In this document: one piece after another, positions 43,216 through 50,466 of the stretch
How positions within the stretch are numbered: the stretch's first letter is position 1
Layout of the letters: the number at the start of each line of letters is the position of its first letter
Source: Candidatus Goldiibacteriota bacterium HGW-Goldbacteria-1
Lineage (GTDB): Bacteria > Oederibacteriota > PGYV01
Reading direction: 5' to 3'
DNA length: 64,000 bases
Assembly: GCA_002839855.1 (NCBI GenBank)
Contig: PGYV01000003.1
Location: forward strand, 96,450-160,449
Notes under the pieces: generated by a model
Told to the model about the DNA's origin: nothing
What the model saw: the letters and a program-made list of their open reading frames with translations, nothing else
The model's database searches: none
Translations under genes and position numbers: made by a program

Positions 43216-43265
43216 TGATGCCAAAAAATTGTGGCATCCTTTTTTATTTTTATGTTATTATAATA
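43216..43265 (+). repeat. Terminator-promoter module, copy B
   Basis: GATGCCA (43217-43223) pairs with TGGCATC (43232-43238), followed by a T-run and TTATTATAATAA, nearly base-for-base the same as copy A at 41627. It ends the TPR-barrel transcript and starts that of the small lipoprotein. Confidence 0.85.
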
Positions 43266-43318
43266 AAATAAACATGGTTATGAGGGTATGCTATGTAAAA
43301 ATAATGGGAGGGAATACA

Positions 43319-43624
43319 ATGAAGAGGTTGCTTTTGCTTTTATCGGTTTTTGTTTTTGCTTTAATGCTTGCGTCAGCGTGCAGTAAAACCACAGCCGCGG
43401 ATGAAATTACCATCACGGTAAACAACAACACGTCTATTTATGGGTTTAAAATCACAAATAAAACAACCGGAGACGTATTGGAAAGCGACTTGTCAGCGGG
43501 GTATTCACAGGACTTTAAAATAAAAAAAGAAGAGTGCCTTAAGTATGATAAGTATTGGCTTGGAGCGCTTCAGAGTTCTACGGAAGGCTGTTATACTGTT
43601 TCTCAGAGTGTTGATTTAGATTAA
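43319..43624 (+). CDS. Small lipoprotein of unknown function
   Basis: The 101-residue product has a lipobox ASAC (Cys21) and an 80-residue mature part (EITITVNNNTSIYGFKITNKTTGDVLESDLSAGYSQDFKI region) that looks like a single beta-sandwich, with two cysteines near the end that could pair. The ATG at 43319 follows GGGAGG with normal spacing; the frame is open upstream through the promoter repeat and should not be counted. A strong terminator follows. No homologue known to me. Confidence 0.7.
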   Translation: MKRLLLLLSVFVFALMLASACSKTTAADEITITVNNNTSIYGFKITNKTTGDVLESDLSAGYSQDFKIKKEECLKYDKYWLGALQSSTEGCYTVSQSVDLD

Positions 43625-43640
43625 GGGCGGTTAAATTTTC

Positions 43641-43676
43641 GCGCGGGAAAACGCAGCTGTTTTCCCGCGCTTTTTT
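43641..43676 (+). terminator. Intrinsic terminator after the small lipoprotein gene
   Basis: GCGCGGGAAAAC (43641-43652) and GTTTTCCCGCGC (43659-43670) form a perfect 12-bp stem with a 6-base loop, followed by TTTTTT (43671-43676). Confidence 0.95.
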
Positions 43677-43742
43677 CTTTAAAAGTTACTATCAGGGTAT
43701 AGTTTATTTGATGAAAAAACTTTATGAAAACGGGAGAATAAA

Positions 43743-44630
43743 ATGGCAAAAGAACAGGGTATTAAGGTTATTAGCACGATTAAAGAGGCGGCAGTATTAT
43801 ATTTTAAGAATTTTCCGCTGCTTTTCACAATTATGATTATTATGGAAATTCCTATTTTTGGATACATGTTTCAGATGGGGCTTATGACAAAAAATCCTGA
43901 AAATCCTGTTTATGCAATTATGTTTTTTGCGACAATGGCAGCAGCAACACTGCTGGCTGTTGCGGGATGGAATGCGTCCGTGAGTGCTTTTTCTTCTCTT
44001 TACAAGGGTGAAAAGACAGGGCTTGGAATAGCTTACAAGGTTGGATTTAAAAGGTATTTTAGAAGCCTTGCGGCAGGCATACTTTATATTCTTATTGCAA
44101 TGGGCGGCACCGTGCTTCTTATAATTCCGGGATTAATTTTTATAATAACATATATGTTTGCCATTCCTGTGGCAGTGCTTGAAGATGTTAAGGTAAGCCC
44201 TTTAAAAATGTCCGCAAAACTTTCCAGGAATAACAAATGGCAGCTGTTTGCTATTTTCCTGCTTCTTTATATTGTTGTATGCGGGCCGGCTTTTCTTATC
44301 TCTTATTTAAGCGGGGCATATGCGGATCCTGTAAAATCAATGGATATTACATATTTACTTTTAAGTTCCATACCGGGTATTTTATTAGGGCAGTTATTTA
44401 CGGGAGCTTTGGTTATAGCCTACGAGAAACTGAAAGAAGTGAAAAAAGATGAAATTAAGCCGGAAGAGTTAAAGGGCTTAAGCACGCCTATCGGATGCCT
44501 TGTAAGCGCGCTGATATTGGTTGGTGTAATGGTTGTAGGTGTTATAGTTGGGGTAGTGGTGGGAAAATCTGCGGAAGCGATTAAGAATAAAGCTGCAATT
44601 GAATCGTCAAGCGTTACGGAGACAGAGTAA
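43743..44630 (+). CDS. Multi-pass membrane protein, DUF975/YciC-like
   Basis: The 295-residue protein has six or seven hydrophobic segments. The middle stretch GGTVLLIIPGLIFIITYMFAIPVAVLEDVKVSPLKMSAKLSRNNKW is the typical phrase of a broad family of integral membrane proteins related to the glycerophosphodiester phosphodiesterase membrane domain and YciC/DUF975, where a Pro-Gly turn leads into a conserved VAVLE. The last helix (about 248-272) is Gly/Val-rich. No transported substrate is known. It starts a new unit after a strong terminator. Confidence 0.75.
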   Translation: MAKEQGIKVISTIKEAAVLYFKNFPLLFTIMIIMEIPIFGYMFQMGLMTKNPENPVYAIMFFATMAAATLLAVAGWNASVSAFSSLYKGEKTGLGIAYKVGFKRYFRSLAAGILYILIAMGGTVLLIIPGLIFIITYMFAIPVAVLEDVKVSPLKMSAKLSRNNKWQLFAIFLLLYIVVCGPAFLISYLSGAYADPVKSMDITYLLLSSIPGILLGQLFTGALVIAYEKLKEVKKDEIKPEELKGLSTPIGCLVSALILVGVMVVGVIVGVVVGKSAEAIKNKAAIESSSVTETE

Positions 44631-44665
44631 TTTAATATTGATTTATTAAAAGGAAGTTTTAAAAG

Positions 44666-45070
44666 ATGAACTTAACACGTCTTGAAGAGGTAAACCAAAG
44701 GCTTGCCAGGCTTGGTGTGAAGGAAGCGGATTTTACGGAGCAGTTTATCCGCTCCGGCGGGCATGGCGGACAGAATGTTAATAAGGTGGAAACAGCAGTG
44801 CGGCTTGTTTATAAGCGCGAAAGCATGGATATTAAATGCATGGAAGAACGCTCCCAGCTTTTAAACCGTGTGCGCGCAAGGGAGATTCTTGCGGAGCGCA
44901 TTGAAAAAAAGCGTGAAGACGCAAGGCTGTCAGCGCGCGCCCAGGCGGAAAAAATCCGCAAGCAAAAAGCAGGCAGACCCAAAGCCATAAAACGCAGGAT
45001 ACTGGAAGATAAGCGCAAAAAAAGCCGGGTAAAAAAAGACCGCAAATGGCGCCCCGGCAGGGATGATTAA
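44666..45070 (+). CDS. RF-1 domain (GGQ) peptidyl-tRNA hydrolase-like protein
   Basis: The 134-residue protein has the class I release-factor GGQ motif in FIRSGGHGGQNVNKVETAV and a long basic tail (KRRILEDKRKKSRVKKDRKWRPGRDD). Stand-alone RF-1 domain proteins such as ArfB/YaeJ free peptides from stalled ribosomes by hydrolysing peptidyl-tRNA, with the basic tail reading the empty mRNA channel. Here the tail is long and Arg/Lys-rich, which fits. It lacks codon-recognition domains. Rescue activity is inferred from the family. Confidence 0.85.
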   Translation: MNLTRLEEVNQRLARLGVKEADFTEQFIRSGGHGGQNVNKVETAVRLVYKRESMDIKCMEERSQLLNRVRAREILAERIEKKREDARLSARAQAEKIRKQKAGRPKAIKRRILEDKRKKSRVKKDRKWRPGRDD

Positions 45071-45095
45071 TATATTGTTTCACCGTCCCGGTAGC

Positions 45096-45177
45096 CGCGC
45101 CTTTTAAGGCGCGTGTCCTTGTTTGATAACACATGTATTCCTGTTTCTTTCGCTTGTAAACCCGCTTCAACCGCGGG
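45096..45177. repeat. Two palindromes of the dispersed intergenic family
   Basis: CGCGCCTT (45096-45103) pairs with AAGGCGCG (45106-45113), and CCCGC (45161-45165) with GCGGG (45173-45177). The reverse complement of the second region reads GTAGACGGCAGCCCGCGG, close to the palindrome at 25236-25260. Nothing else is seen in 45071-45287 except a possible promoter. Confidence 0.55.
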
Positions 45178-45287
45178 CTGCCGTCTACGGCTGTCAGGCG
45201 CTATAAAATTTTTATTAATGACTATGCGCATTCGTGTTGACCTGCTGTAATAGTTTAAGGTAAAATTGTAGTAGAGGTGAATTAATC

Positions 45288-45578
45288 ATGAAATATACTG
45301 AAATCAAGAAAAGGCTGAAAGACAAAAAAAAGGAACTTGCGGATACATACAGCATAACTGAAATAGGGCTTTTTGGCTCTTATGTAAGGGGTGAAGAGCA
45401 TTCCGGAAGCGATATTGATGTGCTGATAAGTTTCAAAGAAGAACCAAGCCTTTATGGATTCATTGAACTGGAAAATAAACTTTCTGAATTGCTTGAAACT
45501 AAAGTTGACCTTGTTGAAAAATCCGCTTTAAAACCGGGTATTGGCAAAAATATTCTCTCGGAGGTTCAGTACATTTGA
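45288..45578 (+). CDS. MntA-type nucleotidyltransferase antitoxin
   Basis: The 96-residue protein is a minimal nucleotidyltransferase with the signature LFGSYVRGEEHSGSDIDVLI: Gly30-Ser31 and the metal-binding Asp42 and Asp44. In characterised MntA/HepT pairs this enzyme adds AMP groups to a tyrosine of the HepT toxin and silences it. GAGGTG precedes the ATG. Its stop overlaps the start of the HepT gene (ttTGAgc), the gene order and coupling expected for this system. Confidence 0.9.
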   Translation: MKYTEIKKRLKDKKKELADTYSITEIGLFGSYVRGEEHSGSDIDVLISFKEEPSLYGFIELENKLSELLETKVDLVEKSALKPGIGKNILSEVQYI

Positions 45579-45922
45579 GCAAACGCGAGTACGTGGACTA
45601 CGCCAACGACATTAAATCCGAAATAAATAATATAACAACATTCACTAAGAATATGGACTTTGAAACTTTTTTGCGGGATATAAAAACCCAGCATGCTGTT
45701 ATCAGGGCGCTTGAAGTGATTGGCGAGGCGGTCAAAAAATTACCGGATGAAATTAAGTTGAAATATCCGCAGGTTAAATGGAAGGAAATAGGCGGTACAA
45801 GGGATAAACTTATCCATGAATATTTTGGTGTGAATTTTAAGATAGTATGGAAGGTCAGGGATGAAGAATTGGGAAAGATTCTTCCGGTTATTGAAGAGAT
45901 AATTAAAGGGGCGAAAGAATAA
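45575..45922 (+). CDS. HepT-type ribonuclease toxin
   Basis: The 115-residue helical protein carries the HEPN/HepT catalytic motif R-x4-H-x-Y as RDKLIHEY (Arg76, His81, Tyr83); Tyr83 is the expected AMPylation target of MntA. The surrounding ALEVIGEAVKKLP and EIGGTRDKLIHEYFGVN are typical. It would cleave RNA if not modified. The start is TTG at 45575, overlapping the mntA stop, with CGGAGG 10 bases upstream. The module lies among lipoprotein genes with no sign of a larger mobile element. Confidence 0.9.
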   Translation: MSKREYVDYANDIKSEINNITTFTKNMDFETFLRDIKTQHAVIRALEVIGEAVKKLPDEIKLKYPQVKWKEIGGTRDKLIHEYFGVNFKIVWKVRDEELGKILPVIEEIIKGAKE

Positions 45923-46063
45923 AGGATGCAAAGTGATTAAAATTTCTATGAAATATATATAGCTAAAGATTTTATAACTTGAAGCGGATAACCGGCAGGG
46001 CTATAATTATTGAGATAACCGGATGTACTTAAAGTAATCCGGATGTAATAAAAGGGAGGGTTT

Positions 46064-47254
46064 GTGGGTAAACACATTTTATGCATCTTCCTCACAATGT
46101 TCACGGTATTTGCCGTTCAGGCGTGTTCGTCAAAGAGAAACCCCGCAGAAGCGGTAAATGAAATTGTGCAGACATATATACAGACAAATACGCCCACACT
46201 GGCTGTGACTTTTACCCCCACGCAGACATCTCCGCCGGGCAGTACAAATACAAATACAAGCACATATACCAACACATATACCCATACGAATACTTATACA
46301 TATACCGAAACACAGACGCCATCCATTACGAACACTTACACCATAACTCCGGGCGGCCCCACTTTAACACCCACAAACACCCCTTTGCCGGGGGAAAAAT
46401 GGATACGTTTAGAAAAATCTGGGTATTTTGTCTGTGGGGTTGTTAATTTTAATAACGAAATATGGGGTGTGGGTCATTATGGTTCTACTTATTCAATCAC
46501 AAATGGATCATGGACTCAAAGATTGGGGGATTTTACTTTAGGATACTCTCTAAGGGCATACCATACTACAACAGTATTTAAAAACAAAATCTGGTGTACG
46601 GGTGGATATTATAATGATTCAAATGGTGATAAAGAATATACTGCAGATGTTTTTAGCACTGATGGTATTTCCGGAACATGGACAAGAGTGACTAAAACAG
46701 CGGAATTCGATACGCGTTCAAATCACACTTGTGTGGAATTTAATGGCAAACTTTGGGTTATTGGCGGAAGAAACTGGGACTATCCGGAAGCGTGGCGGTC
46801 AACTATCTATAGTTCATCAGACGGGCAGGTATGGACTCGTGAAACAAATCAGGCTTTCAGCGGCAGGGAAAACCACGCCTGTGTGGTTTATGATAATAAG
46901 ATATGGGTTATAGGCGGTTCTCTTAATAAGCTTACGATGAATGACGTTTGGAGCTCTCCGGACGGTGTTACGTGGACACAGGTAACGGCAGCGGCGGCGT
47001 TTGGGGTAAGGAGCCATCATACTGCATTTGTATTTGATAATAAAATGTGGTTAATTGGGGGTGAGGCAAATGGTACTCTGATATATCATGACGTATGGAA
47101 CTCCACTGACGGTGTTACATGGAATCTTGTGACAGATACCCCTGAATTTGGAGAAAGGTCTTTTCACAGCAGCACTGTATTTGACAACCGTATGTGGGTG
47201 GTTGGCGGATTGACCGGCAGCACACTTACAAATGAAATGTGGTATTCTTATTGA
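46064..47254 (+). CDS. Kelch lipoprotein with Thr/Pro/Asn-rich linker, copy 1
   Basis: The 396-residue protein has a lipobox VQAC (Cys21), a low-complexity linker at about 39-110 dominated by Thr, Asn, Pro and Tyr (TNTYTHTNTYTYTETQT), and about six Kelch-like units (NHTCVEFNGKLWVIGGRNW, NHACVVYDNKIWVIGGS, HHTAFVFDNKMWLIGGE, FHSSTVFDNRMWVVGGL). The linker would hold a propeller head away from the membrane. GTG start with GGGAGGG upstream. The next gene but one is a close paralogue; a 47-residue gene lies between them. Ligand unknown. Confidence 0.85.
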   Translation: MGKHILCIFLTMFTVFAVQACSSKRNPAEAVNEIVQTYIQTNTPTLAVTFTPTQTSPPGSTNTNTSTYTNTYTHTNTYTYTETQTPSITNTYTITPGGPTLTPTNTPLPGEKWIRLEKSGYFVCGVVNFNNEIWGVGHYGSTYSITNGSWTQRLGDFTLGYSLRAYHTTTVFKNKIWCTGGYYNDSNGDKEYTADVFSTDGISGTWTRVTKTAEFDTRSNHTCVEFNGKLWVIGGRNWDYPEAWRSTIYSSSDGQVWTRETNQAFSGRENHACVVYDNKIWVIGGSLNKLTMNDVWSSPDGVTWTQVTAAAAFGVRSHHTAFVFDNKMWLIGGEANGTLIYHDVWNSTDGVTWNLVTDTPEFGERSFHSSTVFDNRMWVVGGLTGSTLTNEMWYSY

Positions 47255-47286
47255 GTAGTTGTTAGGTGGTTTTTAAAGGAGATATT

Positions 47287-47430
47287 ATGGAAAAACAAAA
47301 AAAGTACACAGGTACAGCGCCTTTTTTTAGCGATCCTAAGATTAAAAAGATAATGAGTAATAAAAAGACCGCGGCAGGGGTGAACTTGAAATTAAGGTAT
47401 CTTCAGTCTCTTGAGGTAGTAGAAAGATAA
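47287..47430 (+). CDS. Small basic protein of unknown function (47 residues)
   Basis: An ATG with a strong AAGGAG (47276-47281) five bases upstream opens a 47-codon frame: MEKQKKYTGTAPFFSDPKIK, then a basic middle (KKIMSNKK) and LRYLQSLEVVER at the end. It has no signal peptide or membrane helix. It sits between two Kelch lipoprotein paralogues, 32 bases after the first. The good ribosome site and clean boundaries suggest it is real, but I do not know a homologue. Confidence 0.5.
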   Translation: MEKQKKYTGTAPFFSDPKIKKIMSNKKTAAGVNLKLRYLQSLEVVER

Positions 47431-47493
47431 ACATGGGATAAAAGTCAGTATTTAGTATAAAAAATAACTTAATATAGAATGATGGAGGTAATA

Positions 47494-48645
47494 TTGAAGA
47501 AAAGTATAGTTGTAATTATAATAATGATAATATTTATTTCGGCTTGTTCGAAAAAAAGAATTCCTTCTGATCCTGAACAGGTGAATTCAGGAATTCCTTA
47601 TAGCGAATCTGTTACTGTTATATCTACGGTAACACCATTGGTTGTAAATACATCCGCTCCGACACTTGAATCTACAGAAACATGTACTTATACGGTTACA
47701 AATACAATGACGTTGGATTATCCGACAAATACACCTACAGAGATTCCGACCAGCACACAGACAAATACACCGCAGACCGGCGAGCATTGGGTGTGTTTAA
47801 GTACTTCGGGTTATTTTATTCCTTGTACTGTTATTTTTAATAATAGTATTCACGGGGTTGGGCATTATGGTGAGGTTAAAGAACTTGATACAACTACCGG
47901 GATATGGACATCAAAGGTTGGTGGATTTTCGGGGGGGCTGCAAAGGTCTTATCATGCTACCACTGTATATAATGGGAAAATTTACAGCACAGGGGGATAT
48001 TATACTGATTCGGCAAGCAATATGTATTATACGGCGGAAGTTTATAGTACGGATGTAACAGGGACATGGACCAGCCTTACGAAGTCGGCAGAGTTTGGTA
48101 AATTAGCTAATCATACTTGTGTTGAGTTTAACGGTAAGATGTGGTTGATTGGCGGCAGAGTTCATTACTATCCTGCTGAATTAAATCAAAAAATATATTC
48201 ATCAATAGATGGTATTGTATGGTCTTTTGAAGCCGACTTGCCTTTTAGCAGAAGATACGGACATACCTGTACTGTTTTTGATAATAAAATGTGGATTATA
48301 GGCGGATCTAAATATTCGTCAATTGTTGATGATGTGTGGAATTCTTCTGATGGTGTTACCTGGAATCAGGTAACCGGAACGGCAGGGATTGGGAAAAGAT
48401 TTTATCACACAAGTTTTGAGTTTAAGAATAAATTATGGGTAATTGGAGGGCAGGTCTCCGATTATAATATTTATCATGATGTGTGGAACACTACAGATGG
48501 ATTAAACTGGAATCTTGTAACTGATACTCCGGAGTTTGGGAACAGGACTCTTCACAGTACGGCTGTTGCGGATGATAAGATTTGGGTAATATCTGGTTTT
48601 AATGGAAGTGCAGCTTTAAACGCTATATGGTATTCCAATCCTTAA
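47494..48645 (+). CDS. Kelch lipoprotein with Thr-rich linker, copy 2
   Basis: The 383-residue paralogue of the protein at 46064 has a lipobox ISAC (Cys18), a Thr/Pro linker (TNTPTEIPTSTQTNTPQTG) and the same Kelch units (NHTCVEFNGKMWLIGGRVH, GHTCTVFDNKMWIIGGS, YHTSFEFKNKLWVIGGQ). I chose TTG at 47494, since GGAGG (47484-47488) is spaced for it and the signal peptide starts there; upstream in-frame ATGs lie inside or before the ribosome site. Codon use is more AT-rich than in copy 1 although the proteins are close, which suggests different histories. Confidence 0.85.
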   Translation: MKKSIVVIIIMIIFISACSKKRIPSDPEQVNSGIPYSESVTVISTVTPLVVNTSAPTLESTETCTYTVTNTMTLDYPTNTPTEIPTSTQTNTPQTGEHWVCLSTSGYFIPCTVIFNNSIHGVGHYGEVKELDTTTGIWTSKVGGFSGGLQRSYHATTVYNGKIYSTGGYYTDSASNMYYTAEVYSTDVTGTWTSLTKSAEFGKLANHTCVEFNGKMWLIGGRVHYYPAELNQKIYSSIDGIVWSFEADLPFSRRYGHTCTVFDNKMWIIGGSKYSSIVDDVWNSSDGVTWNQVTGTAGIGKRFYHTSFEFKNKLWVIGGQVSDYNIYHDVWNTTDGLNWNLVTDTPEFGNRTLHSTAVADDKIWVISGFNGSAALNAIWYSNP

Positions 48646-48753
48646 AAATATTATGTTTTGTTAAGTTGAATTTTAGTAAAAGTGAAATGATTTAAGAATT
48701 GTCAGAGAAACGAAAGGGTAAATGCCCAATATTATTAATCTTAAAAATCACCC

Positions 48754-48782
48754 TTGACACGCCTTAATTGGTGATATATAGT
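48754..48782 (+). promoter_or_regulatory. Promoter of the pyrimidine operon
   Basis: TTGACA (48754-48759), a 17-base spacer and TATAGT (48777-48782) form the best sigma70-type promoter in the window. The leader of about 180 bases that follows contains the PyrR attenuator. Confidence 0.85.
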
Positions 48783-48816
48783 GATTAGGATTTAAAAACG
48801 AAATGCAATCCTTTAA

Positions 48817-48836
48817 ATCGGTCCTGCGAGACCGGT
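48817..48836 (+). promoter_or_regulatory. PyrR-binding RNA loop
   Basis: CGGTC (48819-48823) pairs with GACCG (48830-48834) and presents TCCTGCGAG (48822-48830), which fits the PyrR-recognised pattern UCCNGNGAG known from Bacillus pyr leaders. When UMP is plentiful PyrR should hold this hairpin and let the downstream terminator form. Confidence 0.85.
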
Positions 48837-48886
48837 AAGGGGAAGTTTTTAAGCAGGCACGCGTTTACTTCCGTGTCAGCTGATAA

Positions 48887-48925
48887 GCCTTCTTTCTGCA
48901 CCTTGCAGGATAGAAGGCCGTTTTT
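48887..48925 (+). terminator. Attenuator terminator of the pyr operon leader
   Basis: GCCTTCT (48887-48893) pairs with AGAAGGC (48912-48918), with an inner stem CTGCA/TGCAG, followed by CG and TTTTT (48921-48925). It lies 48 bases before pyrR. An earlier GGAAGT..ACTTCC pairing (48841-48872) may be part of the alternative structure. Confidence 0.9.
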
Positions 48926-48972
48926 ATTTATGGGGTCAGGCGGCCTCCCGCTTTAAAGGCAAGGAGGCAATA

Positions 48973-49530
48973 ATGCACAGGAATTTTAAAGTAAAATCTG
49001 AAGTTTTGGACCGCGAAGGAATTGACCGCGCGCTTACAAGGATAGCCCACGAGATTCTTGAAAAAAATAAAGGCGCAAAACATCTTGCATTAGTCGGCAT
49101 CAGAAAACGCGGCGACATTCTTGCGGAGCGCATTGCCAAAAAAATAGAATCCATTGAAAAAGTTAAAGTGCCGGTCGGCGCTGTTGACATCACATTCTAC
49201 CGCGATGACTATGACATAAAAGCCAACGTTGACATCAACGCCACAGATTTAAATTTCAGCGTGGACGGGCTTGACATTGTAATAGTTGATGATGTTCTGT
49301 TCACGGGGCGTTCCACAAGGGCGGCCATGGACGTTATAATAGAAAACGGCAGGCCAAAGTCCATTCAGCTGGCCGTACTGGTTGACCGCGGGCACAGGGA
49401 ACTTCCAATTCAGGCCAATTACGTGGGCAAGAACGTCCCCACATCCGAAAAAGAAACTATCATACTTGACATTGAAACAAACGGCGAAGACAAGGTTTAC
49501 GTGGCCGAAAAACCGGAAAAGGGGGCGTAA
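48973..49530 (+). CDS. pyrR: Bifunctional pyr operon regulator/uracil phosphoribosyltransferase
   Basis: PyrR binds pyr mRNA and, with UMP, promotes termination in the leader; many also have uracil phosphoribosyltransferase activity. The 185-residue protein has the PRPP motif VIVDDVLFTGRSTRAA, the N-terminal ALTRIAHEILEKN and ALVGIRKRGDILAERI, and the DITFYRDDY segment typical of PyrR. GCAAGGAGG precedes the ATG. As first gene behind its own attenuator it gives autoregulation of the whole operon. Its stop is 3 bases before pyrB. Confidence 0.97.
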   Translation: MHRNFKVKSEVLDREGIDRALTRIAHEILEKNKGAKHLALVGIRKRGDILAERIAKKIESIEKVKVPVGAVDITFYRDDYDIKANVDINATDLNFSVDGLDIVIVDDVLFTGRSTRAAMDVIIENGRPKSIQLAVLVDRGHRELPIQANYVGKNVPTSEKETIILDIETNGEDKVYVAEKPEKGA

Positions 49531-49533
49531 CGC

Positions 49534-50466
49534 ATGTCTTTCAGACACTTAATAACGCTTCAGGAACTTCCCAAGGAAGATATTCAGGAAATCCTTTCAT
49601 TAGCGCAGTCGTTCAAGCAGGTAATTTTAAGGCCCATCAAAAAAGTTCCCACTCTTAAAGGCAAGACAATAGTAAACATGTTCTTTGAACCTTCCACCCG
49701 CACAAGGACCTCTTTTGAACTTGCGGCAAAACGCTTAAGCGCGGATGTCTTAAACATCCAGATGAGCACCAGCTCCGTAGTCAAGGGCGAAACGCTTCTG
49801 GACACGCTTGCGACAATTGAAGCCATGCAGATTGACATGGTGGTAATACGGCACGGCGCGTCAGGTGTGCCGCTTTTTCTTACAAAGCACATCAAGTCCT
49901 CCGTTATCAACGCGGGCGACGGTATGCACGAACACCCAACACAGGGGCTGCTTGACATGTTTTCCATAATTGAAAAAAAGAAAAAAATTGAAGGATTAAC
50001 CGTGGCAATAGTGGGCGACATTGCGCATTCGCGTGTGGCGCGCAGCAATATATGGGGCCTTACAAAAATGGGCGCCAAAGTTAAAGTGGTGGGCCCCACA
50101 ACCTTAATGCCAAAAGAGATAGAAAAACTTGGCGTGACCGTGTACCACGATTTAAAAGAAGGGCTGAAAGACGCTGATGTGGTGAACATTCTGCGCGTTC
50201 AGGTTGAACGCCAGAAGAAAAACCTGTTCCCGACACTCAGGGAGTACGCCACCATGTTTGGAATAAATTCAGAAAAACTTAAATACGCCAAGCCGGACTG
50301 CCTTGTAATGCACCCGGGGCCCATGAACAGGGGAATTGAAATATCACCCAATGTGGCGGATGGCGTACAGTCTGTAATAAATGAACAGGTGACAAACGGC
50401 GTGGCTATAAGAATGGCAGTTTTATATCTGATGGGCGGAGGTAAAAAAGATGAAGCTTTTAATTAA
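49534..50466 (+). CDS. pyrB: Aspartate carbamoyltransferase catalytic subunit
   Basis: PyrB joins carbamoyl phosphate and aspartate to carbamoyl-aspartate. The carbamoyl-phosphate loop STRTRTS (residues 54-60) is intact, as are the catalytic HGASGVP region, HPTQGLLDMFSI and the aspartate-binding HPGPMNRGIEI near the C-terminus. No pyrI regulatory subunit gene is present, in line with control by PyrR. Length 310 is normal. Its end overlaps pyrC by 17 bases. Confidence 0.97.
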   Translation: MSFRHLITLQELPKEDIQEILSLAQSFKQVILRPIKKVPTLKGKTIVNMFFEPSTRTRTSFELAAKRLSADVLNIQMSTSSVVKGETLLDTLATIEAMQIDMVVIRHGASGVPLFLTKHIKSSVINAGDGMHEHPTQGLLDMFSIIEKKKKIEGLTVAIVGDIAHSRVARSNIWGLTKMGAKVKVVGPTTLMPKEIEKLGVTVYHDLKEGLKDADVVNILRVQVERQKKNLFPTLREYATMFGINSEKLKYAKPDCLVMHPGPMNRGIEISPNVADGVQSVINEQVTNGVAIRMAVLYLMGGGKKDEAFN

